Shown piece by piece: positions 1-6,108 of a DNA stretch of 8,276 bases (positions are counted from its first letter, which is position 1; each line of letters starts with the position of its first letter). The notes beneath the pieces are model-generated. The model saw only the letters and a list, made by a program, of their open reading frames with translations. It was not told where the DNA came from and ran no database searches. Location: positions 1-8,276 of the forward strand of contig JAAZLU010000194.1 of the NCBI GenBank assembly GCA_012799165.1. The letters are read 5' to 3'. The DNA comes from Clostridiales bacterium (GTDB lineage: Bacteria; Bacillota; Clostridia; Peptostreptococcales; Anaerovoracaceae). Position numbers and translations under genes: made by a program.

Positions 1-2160
1 AACATCGGGGTCAAGATAGTAAAGACCGCTGAGCAGGTGGAGCAGGAGCAGGAGCAGCAGGAGCAGAGAAAGGCAAAGAGAGCCGCGGCCGAAAAGAAAA
101 AGCCGGAGCGCAAGCCCAAGGAATTCAAGAGAGATGCCGATCAGGCGGGTGAGGAGACCTCACCGCGCAGGAGAAACTATAAAGGCAGAAAGACGAGCGA
201 AGGCGGAAGAGAGAAAGTCGTCGCCTATACCGCTCCCAGCGGAAAGAGCAGCAGTAGGAGGCGCGGCAGAACCGACAGGCGCAAAAAGACTTATGAAGAG
301 GCAGTCGTTCCCAACTTGACCAAGGCGACGAGAAAGAAGCACAGTCAGTATAGGGAGAGGCCCGAGGAAGTCGTTCAGAGCGCCGCCGAGATCGAGGCTG
401 CAGCAACCGGGGGTACCCTGATCGATGTGCCCATAACCGTGGGAGGATTCTGCGAGCAGCTGGATGTTTCCGCTGCCGATGCGATTATGACCCTCATGAA
501 GATGGGTATAATGGCGAATATCAACCAGAACTTAGATGAGGAGACCGCCGTGCTTTTAGGAATGGAGCTCGGAAAGGTCGTCGTCGTCAATAAGGTGGAG
601 GAGCTTCCCGATCTCGAAGAGATACTCGATCTTCGCGAAGACAGCGAAGAAGAGCTCAAGGCCCGTCCGCCGGTAATCACTGTGATGGGTCACGTTGACC
701 ACGGTAAGACATCGCTGCTGGATGCTATCAGGAGCACCAATGTTACAAAGGCGGAGGCCGGAGGAATCACCCAGCACATCGGCGCTTCGGAGATAGAGAT
801 AAACGACCAGAAGATAGTCTTCCTGGATACCCCGGGTCATGAGGCCTTTACTGCAATGAGAGCTAGGGGTGCTCATGTTACGGATATCGCCGTGCTGGTG
901 GTGGCCGCCGACGACTCGGTAAAGCCCCAGACGATTGAGTCAATAACTCATGCGAAGGCGGCGGGCGTACCCATAATCGTCGCAATAAACAAGATAGATA
1001 AACCTGCCGCGAACATAGACAGAGTTAAGAAGGACCTCGCGGAGAACAATGTCCTTGTAGAGGATTGGGGCGGCGAGACTATAGCCGTTCCGGTCTCAGC
1101 AAAGACGGGCGAGGGAATTAAGGATCTGCTCGAAATGATACTCATTCAGGCGGAGATGCTGGAGCTCAAGGCGAATCCCGACAGACTCGCCATGGGAACA
1201 GTTATCGAGGCACGACTCGATAAATCGAGAGGTCCCATAGCGACACTGCTAGTAACGAACGGTACGCTTCAGGTGAGCCAGGCGATAGTTGTCGGCACGG
1301 TATCCGGAAGGATTCGCGTGATGGTCGACTGGAAAGGAAATCGGATACGCAAAGCCGGGCCTTCGCGAGCTGTTGAAATTACAGGACTCACCGATGTTCC
1401 TCAGGCCGGAGACGAGTTCTACGCCGTTGAAGACGAGAGGCTCGCAAGAGAGATTGCCGTTAAGAGACAGGAGAGGCTCAGGGAGCAGACACTCGCCAGG
1501 AGCGCGGGTACGAGCCTTGAGGAGCTCTTTGCGAATCTGCAGGAGGGCGAACTCAAGGATCTCAATCTCATAATCAAGGCCGATGTCCAAGGTTCGGTCG
1601 GAGCTTTGCAGGCATCCCTCGAGAAGCTTCGCAACGAGAATGTACGTGTTCAGATAATACACAGTTCGGTGGGCACGGTGTCCGAGTCGGATGTAATGCT
1701 CGCTACAACTTCCGGCGCGGTCATAATCGGCTTTAACGTGAGACCCAATTCGGCCGTTCAGGCAATGGCCGACAGAGAAGGCGTCGAGATAAGAACATAT
1801 AGGGTCATCTACGAGGTAATTGAGGAGATAGAAGCCGCCATGAAGGGGATGCTCGCTCCGAAGTTCAAGGAAGTGATACTCGGAAAGGCGGAAGTCAGGG
1901 AGACATTCAGGGTGCCGGGCGCGGGTACCATCGCCGGAGCTTATATCATGGAAGGCAAGATGCTCAGAAATGCGCAGATAAGGCTTCTGCGAGACGGCAT
2001 AGTCGTCCACGAGGGCACGATTTCGTCGCTTAAGAGATTCAAGGACGACGCCAGAGAAGTGAACACCGGTTACGAATGCGGAATTGGAATAGAAAAGTAT
2101 AACGATATAAAGGAAGGCGACGTAATAGAAGCTTTCGAAATGCAAGAGGTGGAGAGATAA
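1..2160 (+). CDS. infB: Translation initiation factor IF-2, 5' partial
   Basis: IF2 is the cytoplasmic GTPase that places initiator fMet-tRNA on the 30S subunit and promotes 50S joining. The reading frame is open from base 1, so the true start and the first N-terminal subdomain lie upstream. The GTG at 37 has no convincing ribosome binding site and sits inside a repeat, so I do not take it as the start. Of 719 visible residues, about 1-135 are a highly charged Lys/Arg/Glu linker. Residues 139-190 match the conserved IF2_N domain. The G domain shows G1 GHVDHGKT (230-237), G3 DTPGH (276-280), G4 NKID (330-333) and G5 SAK (366-368). The beta-barrel domain II, domain III (around [14 protein letters not shown]) and the C-terminal fMet-tRNA-binding domain ending in [11 protein letters not shown] follow. 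All GTPase motifs are intact. The stop codon overlaps the rbfA start by one base. Confidence 0.98.
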   Translation, partial: NIGVKIVKTAEQVEQEQEQQEQRKAKRAAAEKKKPERKPKEFKRDADQAGEETSPRRRNYKGRKTSEGGREKVVAYTAPSGKSSSRRRGRTDRRKKTYEEAVVPNLTKATRKKHSQYRERPEEVVQSAAEIEAAATGGTLIDVPITVGGFCEQLDVSAADAIMTLMKMGIMANINQNLDEETAVLLGMELGKVVVVNKVEELPDLEEILDLREDSEEELKARPPVITVMGHVDHGKTSLLDAIRSTNVTKAEAGGITQHIGASEIEINDQKIVFLDTPGHEAFTAMRARGAHVTDIAVLVVAADDSVKPQTIESITHAKAAGVPIIVAINKIDKPAANIDRVKKDLAENNVLVEDWGGETIAVPVSAKTGEGIKDLLEMILIQAEMLELKANPDRLAMGTVIEARLDKSRGPIATLLVTNGTLQVSQAIVVGTVSGRIRVMVDWKGNRIRKAGPSRAVEITGLTDVPQAGDEFYAVEDERLAREIAVKRQERLREQTLARSAGTSLEELFANLQEGELKDLNLIIKADVQGSVGALQASLEKLRNENVRVQIIHSSVGTVSESDVMLATTSGAVIIGFNVRPNSAVQAMADREGVEIRTYRVIYEVIEEIEAAMKGMLAPKFKEVILGKAEVRETFRVPGAGTIAGAYIMEGKMLRNAQIRLLRDGIVVHEGTISSLKRFKDDAREVNTGYECGIGIEKYNDIKEGDVIEAFEMQEVER
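31..66 (+). repeat. GAGCAG hexamer repeat encoding Glu-Gln repeats in the IF2 linker
   Basis: Codons from 31 to 66 alternate almost perfectly between GAG and CAG, with one GTG and one doubled CAG. They encode a run of Glu-Gln pairs. This is a short in-frame microsatellite in the disordered linker of IF2. It could vary in copy number without breaking the frame. Confidence 0.8.
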
Positions 2161-2573
2161 TGGGTAAGTCCCACAAGCCGCAGCACATGGGTGAGCAGAT
2201 CCGAAAGATACTCGGAGATATGCTCATCAAGGAGGAGATTAAGGACTCCGCTTTTTCGGGCACCATGGTAAGCATCAATGCGGCGCAGGTGACCAAGGAT
2301 TGCAGCTATGCGACCGTCTATGTCAGCTGTCTGGAGTATTCGTCCGGCAGCTGTGGGGAGGAAAAGCGCAGCGAGATTCTTGAGGCTCTGGACAGGAGCA
2401 AGGGTTTTATAAGAAAAGAGATAAGCAGGCGGATCAAGACTCGCCATGTGCCCGAGCTTATATTTAAATACGATATTAGCCTCGAGTACGGAGCGAGGAT
2501 TGACAGACTGCTCGACAGCCTCGATATCCCCGAGGAGGAAGAGGCGCCGGGCGAGGAGGATTTTGGCGATTGA
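2160..2573 (+). CDS. rbfA: Ribosome-binding factor A
   Basis: RbfA is a small KH-fold protein that binds the 30S subunit and helps mature the 5' end of 16S rRNA, notably at low temperature. The 137-aa product has the usual family length. It shows the N-terminal helix region QIRKILGDML (13-22), the strand VTKDCSYATVYVS (44-56), and the conserved segment RHVPELIF (95-102) followed by a DISLEYGARIDRLLD-like C-terminal helix. The last roughly 13 residues form an acidic tail. The ATG overlaps the infB stop by one base (TAATG), and a GGAG at 2151-2154 inside the end of infB gives proper spacing. It is therefore probably translated by coupling to infB. In Bacillus a ylxP (DUF503) gene often separates infB and rbfA; it is absent here. 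Confidence 0.96.
   Translation: MGKSHKPQHMGEQIRKILGDMLIKEEIKDSAFSGTMVSINAAQVTKDCSYATVYVSCLEYSSGSCGEEKRSEILEALDRSKGFIRKEISRRIKTRHVPELIFKYDISLEYGARIDRLLDSLDIPEEEEAPGEEDFGD
2553..2559 (+). promoter_or_regulatory. Ribosome binding site supporting the TTG start of nrnA
   Basis: GAGGAGG lies 10 bases before TTG 2570, within the acidic tail codons of rbfA. It supports TTG as the start. The first in-frame ATG downstream falls inside the first DHH motif and would destroy it. Confidence 0.7.
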
Positions 2574-3526
2574 ATCACGATTGGTCAAGAATCATAGAGG
2601 AGCTCAATAGAGCTGAGAAGATACTTTGCTTTACGCATGTCAATATGGACGGCGATGCCATGGGCTCCGCTGTGGCGCTCTGCCGCAGCATGAGGCTGCT
2701 CGGCAAGCGTTGCTATATTCTCCTCGAAGATGAGATTCCCGACGATCTGGCTTTTCTGGATCCTGAGGGCTGCTTTGTGTATGAATCCCCCGGGGTGCTC
2801 GATCTTGCGGTGGCTCTGGACTGTGCAGATGCTTCCAGGCTCGAAAATCGCAAGGATATTTTCTATACTGCTCCCTTGACAATCTCCATCGATCATCATC
2901 TCGCGGACAGTGCATTTACAGATTTGGAAGTGAGAGATACCGAGGCTGCTGCCACGGCAAGCCTTGTATTTGAACTGCTCAAGGAGATGGGTGCACCCAT
3001 CGATAAGAACATAGCCGAAAATATCTATGCCGCTATACTTACGGATACCGGCAGGTTTTGCTACAGCAATTGCGATGCAAAGACTCACGAGGATGTCGCG
3101 GAGCTCTATAAATACGGTATAGACCAGGTAATGGTCTGCGCTAATATCTACGACGAACTTCCCGAGGCCAGGTTGAAATTGGAGAGCCTTGTAATAGAGA
3201 GGATGGAGCGCTTTGCGGGCGGTCTTGCAGCCATATCCTACTGTACCGATGAGGATTTGGAGAGACTCGGTGCAACTCAGTCCATGAGTGAATACTGCAG
3301 CGAGAAACTCAGGAGCGTACAGGGTGTGGAAATGAGCGGATTTCTTAAGCAGAGGGGAGAGAATAAGTTTAAAGCTTCTCTGCGCTCCAAGAACTATGCG
3401 AATGTAAATGCGGTTGCCTCGGCCTTCGGCGGAGGCGGTCACCAGAGAGCCAGCGGGTGCACAATTTATGCGGATCTCGACAGCGCATTAAAGATGCTCA
3501 AAGAAGAGATGGAAAGGCATCTATGA
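2570..3526 (+). CDS. nrnA: DHH/DHHA1 phosphoesterase, NrnA-type oligoribonuclease/pAp phosphatase
   Basis: Members of this family are manganese-dependent enzymes that degrade 2-5 nt RNA left by exonucleases and dephosphorylate pAp in the cytoplasm. The 318-aa protein has the typical two-domain length. The DHH domain shows motif I HVNMDGDAMGS (23-33), motif II ALDCAD (82-87), motif III IDHH (107-110) and TDTG (158-161). The DHHA1 domain ends with the substrate-binding GGGGHQRASG (287-296). All metal-ligand motifs look intact. The start is a TTG overlapping the rbfA stop by four bases (TTGA), chosen because a GAGGAGG precedes it and later ATGs would cut motif I. The 3' end overlaps truB by ATGA. 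The family assignment is firm. Whether it prefers nanoRNA, pAp or a cyclic dinucleotide product such as pApA cannot be told from sequence. Confidence 0.93.
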   Translation: MNHDWSRIIEELNRAEKILCFTHVNMDGDAMGSAVALCRSMRLLGKRCYILLEDEIPDDLAFLDPEGCFVYESPGVLDLAVALDCADASRLENRKDIFYTAPLTISIDHHLADSAFTDLEVRDTEAAATASLVFELLKEMGAPIDKNIAENIYAAILTDTGRFCYSNCDAKTHEDVAELYKYGIDQVMVCANIYDELPEARLKLESLVIERMERFAGGLAAISYCTDEDLERLGATQSMSEYCSEKLRSVQGVEMSGFLKQRGENKFKASLRSKNYANVNAVASAFGGGGHQRASGCTIYADLDSALKMLKEEMERHL

Positions 3527-4392
3527 ACGGGATTTTGAATCTTTATAAACCGGCGGGGCCCACAAGCTTTGACTGCGTCGCCGCGGTCAGAAGAGTCGCG
3601 GAGGGCGCTAAGACCGGGCACGGCGGGACGCTCGACCCCATGGCCGAAGGCGTCCTTGCAATTTGTATCGGAAAGGCTACCAGGCTTATCGAATACATGG
3701 ATGAGGATTCAAAGAGCTATATCTGCGGTTGCAGGCTGGGACTTAGGACCGATACCCTGGATATCTGGGGTGAGGTGCTGGGAGAGGATAGAGAAGGAGC
3801 GGAAAGAATAAGCAGGAGCGATTTTGAATCCGCCATGGAAAAATTTCGCGGCGAGATCTTGCAGATTCCTCCGATGTATTCCGCCGTAAGTGTGGGCGGC
3901 AAGAGACTCTACAAATATGCGCGCGAGGGAAAGAGCGTGGAAGTTCCTCCGCGAAATGTCAGCGTTTTTAATATAAAACTCCTTGAATGGAACGACGAAC
4001 TTAAGGAAGCCGTATTCGAGCTGGAATGTTCCAGAGGAACATACATCAGAAGCATCTGCGGCGATATAGGCGAGTTTCTGGGATGCGGGGCATGCATGAG
4101 TTCGCTGCTGAGAACCCGGACCTGTGGTCTGCAGATCGAAAACTCCGTGACACTCGAAGAAGTTAAGGATATGTCCGCACAGCAGCTCGAAAGTATACTG
4201 CTGCCGATGGAGACGGCGCTCGGGCACATGAAAAGGCTGGAGCTTTGCGAAGATAGGGCGAAGCGCTTCGTAAATGGGCTTCCATCTTGGTCCGTCGGTC
4301 TCGAAAGCGAAGGCCTTCGCGCAGTTTTTTCGGATTCGCGGCTGCTCGGAACCGCAAGAGACGGTAAGATAGAGAAGGTGCTGGCCCCATGA
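3523..4392 (+). CDS. truB: tRNA pseudouridine(55) synthase TruB
   Basis: TruB isomerises U55 to pseudouridine in the T-loop of tRNAs and also acts as a tRNA chaperone. The 289-aa product begins MNGILNLYKPAGPTS, the canonical N terminus. The frame extends upstream to a GTG at 3457, but homology and an AAAGG at 3513-3517 favour ATG 3523. The catalytic aspartate is D38 in GHGGTLDPMAEG (32-43). The conserved tyrosine is Y66. YSAVSVGGKR begins at 119, and RGTYIR (171-176) is the active-site arginine motif. A short C-terminal extension (about 235-289) replaces or reduces the PUA-type domain, as is common in Gram-positive TruB. The start overlaps the nrnA stop by ATGA and the end overlaps ribF the same way. 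Confidence 0.97.
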   Translation: MNGILNLYKPAGPTSFDCVAAVRRVAEGAKTGHGGTLDPMAEGVLAICIGKATRLIEYMDEDSKSYICGCRLGLRTDTLDIWGEVLGEDREGAERISRSDFESAMEKFRGEILQIPPMYSAVSVGGKRLYKYAREGKSVEVPPRNVSVFNIKLLEWNDELKEAVFELECSRGTYIRSICGDIGEFLGCGACMSSLLRTRTCGLQIENSVTLEEVKDMSAQQLESILLPMETALGHMKRLELCEDRAKRFVNGLPSWSVGLESEGLRAVFSDSRLLGTARDGKIEKVLAP

Positions 4393-5321
4393 AGATATTC
4401 ACAAAGCTTGAAGAAATAAAGGATACGGGTTTTACAGCTCTTGCCTTGGGCAATTTCGACGGGGTTCACAAGGGGCATCAGAAACTTCTTGCGGAATGCG
4501 TAGCTACGGCTGCGCAACTCGGGCTTGAGCCTTCCGTATTTACCTTTACTAATCATCCCGCCAACGAGATAGCGGGCAGGACAGTGATCAAGAATATAAT
4601 GACATTCGAGGAAAAGGCCGCGGAGCTTGAGATGGCCGGGATAGAGAATATGTTCTCCATTATCTTCGACGAGAATATACGCAATCTTTCTCCGCTCGAC
4701 TTTATTAATTTCCTTCTGCAGGATAAGTTCAGGATGAGGCACGCCGTCTGCGGCTTCGACTACAGTTTCGGATATAAGGCGCAGGGGGATGCGGAGCTGC
4801 TTAAGCATTGCGGTCTGGAAATGGGATTCGGCGTAAGCGTGGTGCCGGGACTTAAAATAAACGGAGAGATTGTCTCCAGCACGCTAATCCGAAAGATAAT
4901 TGACGAGGGGCGCATCGATGAATATCCCGCGTACACCGGAAGACTCTACAGGATAGATGGCAGGGTAGTTGAAGGAAAACATTTAGGCAGAAGGCTCGGA
5001 TATCCGACCATGAACCTCAGTCTGGACAGCGATGAAGCCTTTCCTCGGAACGGGGTTTATATAACTAGGACTTACGTTGACCACACTCCCCATCCATCGA
5101 TTACCAATGTCGGCAATAAACCGACGGTAGGTGAATTCGCAAAGAACGCCGAGACTCATATCTTCGGCTTTGAAGGGGAACTTTACGGAAGTGACGTTAG
5201 AATAGAATTTATAAAGATGCTTCGTCCAGAGTTTAAATTCCCAAGTCTTGAGGCTCTGCAGAAGCAGATACACAGCGACTGCCTCGAAGCGGAGCGATAT
5301 TTTGAGGAGGAAGATACATGA
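4389..5321 (+). CDS. ribF: Bifunctional riboflavin kinase / FAD synthetase RibF
   Basis: RibF phosphorylates riboflavin to FMN and adenylylates FMN to FAD. The 310-aa length matches the bifunctional bacterial enzyme. The N-terminal nucleotidyltransferase domain shows LGNFDGVHKGH (20-30) with the HxGH motif, GFD (122-124) and SSTLIR (163-168). The C-terminal flavokinase domain from about 180 shows GRRLGYPTMN, where the usual PTAN Mg/ATP motif reads PTMN (206-209). NVGNKPTVGE follows, with the likely catalytic glutamate at E255 in ETHIFGFEGELYG. Both domains appear complete. The start overlaps truB by ATGA, with a GAAGGTG at 4374-4380 as ribosome binding site. Linkage to truB and rpsO is the standard Bacillota arrangement (ribC in B. 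subtilis). No FMN riboswitch is visible. Confidence 0.97.
   Translation: MKIFTKLEEIKDTGFTALALGNFDGVHKGHQKLLAECVATAAQLGLEPSVFTFTNHPANEIAGRTVIKNIMTFEEKAAELEMAGIENMFSIIFDENIRNLSPLDFINFLLQDKFRMRHAVCGFDYSFGYKAQGDAELLKHCGLEMGFGVSVVPGLKINGEIVSSTLIRKIIDEGRIDEYPAYTGRLYRIDGRVVEGKHLGRRLGYPTMNLSLDSDEAFPRNGVYITRTYVDHTPHPSITNVGNKPTVGEFAKNAETHIFGFEGELYGSDVRIEFIKMLRPEFKFPSLEALQKQIHSDCLEAERYFEEEDT
5304..5310 (+). promoter_or_regulatory. Strong ribosome binding site for the 79-aa ORF
   Basis: GAGGAGG lies 7 bases before ATG 5318, inside the last codons of ribF. With the ATGA overlap it is the main evidence that the small ORF is translated. Confidence 0.65.
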
Positions 5322-5557
5322 TTTATGCCAACGGATTTACAATCAATGCGACCGGAAGCGAATGCTTCGTCACCTTCCTGCAGACCAGACCCAAGGGTCA
5401 AGCCAAGCAGACGGATGAGCTGGAGACCGTCATCATGAATGAGCAGGTCGCCAGACAGCTAATAATGGCCCTATCGAAGGTCTACGAGAAGGTGGATTCG
5501 GACCGCGCCGCAAAGCGCAATCCTCAGGTGAGCGAAAAGAGCACGCAGCTGTCCTAG
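5318..5557 (+). CDS. Small conserved-looking protein, tentatively DUF3467-like
   Basis: I do not recognise this 79-aa product with certainty. It starts IYANGFTINATGSECFVTFLQ, then has a variable Pro/Lys/Gln segment, then VIMNEQVARQLIMALSKVYEKVD and a polar tail. From memory, the YANG start, an aromatic-rich beta strand, and a closing VxMxxxxAxxLxxAL helix resemble DUF3467, a small protein family of unknown role. The match is partial and the usual N-terminal extension is missing. There is no signal peptide or membrane segment, so it is probably cytoplasmic. Translation is supported by a GAGGAGG Shine-Dalgarno and an ATGA overlap with ribF, the same coupling used by the genes upstream. It is the last gene of the packed block before the rpsO promoter. 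Alternatives are a lineage-specific protein or a chance ORF, the latter unlikely given the coupling. Confidence 0.7.
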   Translation: MIYANGFTINATGSECFVTFLQTRPKGQAKQTDELETVIMNEQVARQLIMALSKVYEKVDSDRAAKRNPQVSEKSTQLS

Positions 5558-5581
5558 CTTGAATAGCGATACAGTCGGCCT

Positions 5582-5603
5582 AAGCGCTTTACAAATTGCG
5601 CTT
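5582..5603. repeat. Inverted repeat AAGCGC-N10-GCGCTT around the rpsO -35 box
   Basis: Six-base perfect arms at 5582-5587 and 5598-5603 flank a ten-base AT-rich centre that contains the proposed -35 hexamer. The left arm lies in AAGCGCTT, itself a palindrome. No T run follows, so it is a poor intrinsic terminator. It could be an operator or a 3' end stabiliser of the upstream transcript, or chance. Confidence 0.45.
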
Positions 5604-5616
5604 CATGTGCTAATAT
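5588..5616 (+). promoter_or_regulatory. Predicted sigma-A promoter of rpsO
   Basis: The -35 is TTTACA (5588-5593; five of six to TTGACA). A 17-base spacer follows, then the -10 TAATAT (5611-5616; four of six to TATAAT), preceded by TGC at 5608-5610, an extended -10. Transcription would start near 5623 and leave a leader of about 83 nt before rpsO. Confidence 0.6.
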
Positions 5617-5622
5617 AACTCG

Positions 5623-5690
5623 TCAGTTTATAACTACCTTCCGCTGAGGCAGCCGAGGCTCCGACGCTGTGCTCGGTGAGGGCGAATTTT
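5623..5690 (+). promoter_or_regulatory. rpsO 5' leader, candidate S15 autoregulatory RNA
   Basis: The predicted untranslated leader holds small competing pairings. GCTG (5643-5646) can pair with CAGC (5650-5653). CCGAG (5653-5657) can pair with CTCGG (5672-5676). CAGC (5650-5653) can alternatively pair with GCTG (5666-5669). CCTT (5637-5640) can pair with AAGG of the Shine-Dalgarno. Ribosomal protein S15 is known to repress its own mRNA through different leader structures in several phyla. That this leader does so is inference, and I could not assign it to a known S15 leader class. Confidence 0.4.
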
Positions 5691-5691
5691 C

Positions 5692-5698
5692 AAAGGAG
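5692..5698 (+). promoter_or_regulatory. rpsO ribosome binding site
   Basis: AAAGGAG lies 7 bases before ATG 5706 and fixes that ATG as the start. An in-frame upstream ATG-like start at 5676 would place the ribosome binding site inside the gene and add ten residues not found in S15. Confidence 0.9.
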
Positions 5699-5705
5699 AA
5701 GAATT

Positions 5706-5972
5706 ATGTTAACGAAGGAAAAAAAGACCGAACTCATTCAGGAGTATGCTACTCACGAAGGTGACACCGGTTCCCCGGAGGTTCAAGTGGCCATTCTAAC
5801 ATACAGAATCAACCACCTGAACGAGCACTTGAAGGCGAATCCCAAGGATTTTCACTCCAGAAGAGGTCTGCTGAAGATGGTCGGCCAGAGAAGAAATATG
5901 CTCGCTTATCTCAGAGATAAGGATCTGGAGCGCTACAGGACACTCATCGGCCGTCTGAACTTAAGAAAGTAA
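5706..5972 (+). CDS. rpsO: 30S ribosomal protein S15
   Basis: S15 binds the central domain of 16S rRNA early in 30S assembly and contributes to the B4 intersubunit bridge. The 88-aa product has the standard length and starts [11 protein letters not shown]. It carries [17 protein letters not shown] (16-32) and the RNA-contacting residues H41, D48 and S51, equivalent to those of E. coli S15. [19 protein letters not shown] (51-69) and the basic C terminus ending NLRK follow. It has its own promoter and leader, and a hairpin typical of a terminator follows it. The rpsO-pnp pairing is conserved widely, and expression of both is often controlled after transcription. Confidence 0.99.
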   Translation: MLTKEKKTELIQEYATHEGDTGSPEVQVAILTYRINHLNEHLKANPKDFHSRRGLLKMVGQRRNMLAYLRDKDLERYRTLIGRLNLRK

Positions 5973-5982
5973 GTTATTTCTC

Positions 5983-6010
5983 GGGCGGGGCTTACACCCC
6001 CGCCTTGTTC
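5983..6010 (+). terminator. Intrinsic terminator or attenuator after rpsO
   Basis: GGCGGGG (5984-5990) pairs perfectly with CCCCGCC (5998-6004) around a seven-base loop; G5983 and T6005 may add a wobble pair. The T-rich tail TTGTTCTT is interrupted, so termination may be partial and allow read-through into pnp. No convincing pnp promoter is visible downstream, which fits read-through. Confidence 0.65.
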
Positions 6011-6020
6011 TTATTCACAT

Positions 6021-6084
6021 CAGGGGCCGGGCTTGAGAATTAAATTCATGCCGCTGCATGGGTTTATTTGTCAAGCCGGGCCTG
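6021..6084 (+). promoter_or_regulatory. Long hairpin in the pnp leader, candidate RNase III/PNPase control site
   Basis: By hand pairing, this stretch folds into one imperfect hairpin of about 26 base pairs. CAGG/CCTG (6021-6024 with 6081-6084) and CC/GG form the base. GGCTTGA/TCAAGCC (6030-6036 with 6071-6077) forms the middle. After two mismatches flanking an AA/TT pair, 6041-6051 pairs with 6056-6066 over 11 bp (two G-U) with a CGCT loop. It lies directly before the pnp ribosome binding site. In E. coli a pnp leader hairpin is cut by RNase III and then used by PNPase to destabilise its own mRNA. The same role here is inferred. Confidence 0.6.
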
Positions 6085-6090
6085 ATAAAG

Positions 6091-6107
6091 AAAGGTTAGG
6101 TTTTTTT
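6091..6107 (+). promoter_or_regulatory. pnp ribosome binding region with T7 spacer
   Basis: AAAGG (6091-6095) and a nearer AGG (6098-6100) precede ATG 6109, with seven T residues (6101-6107) between them and the start. The AGG has the better spacing (8 bases), while AAAGG is the better match but 13 bases away. The site looks weaker than those of rpsO or the 79-aa ORF. Confidence 0.55.
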
Positions 6108-6108
6108 A

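Noticed and set aside
37..39. GTG as the true start of infB
   Set aside because: The frame stays open to base 1, there is no Shine-Dalgarno, and the usual N-terminal IF2 subdomain would be missing.
1249..2145. Long minus-strand open frame of 298 codons opposite infB
   Set aside because: It lies wholly antisense to a clear IF2 coding region, its translation has no recognisable domain, and no ribosome binding site or promoter supports it. It reflects codon bias of the sense strand.
2585..3442. Minus-strand open frame of 285 codons opposite nrnA
   Set aside because: It is antisense to intact DHH/DHHA1 motifs, with no recognisable protein features.
3457..3522. Upstream GTG start for truB adding 22 residues
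   Set aside because: The added residues do not match TruB N termini, and ATG 3523 has a ribosome binding site and the same ATGA coupling as its neighbours.
3909..4808. Minus-strand open frame across truB and ribF
   Set aside because: It spans the antisense of two well-conserved genes and shows low-complexity Ser-rich translation typical of shadow frames.
4392..5321. FMN riboswitch linked to ribF
   Set aside because: ribF overlaps truB with no leader, and I see no conserved RFN-type sequence in the window.
6021..6107. Leader hairpin plus T7 as an intrinsic terminator
   Set aside because: The T run begins 16 bases after the hairpin ends, too far for intrinsic termination.
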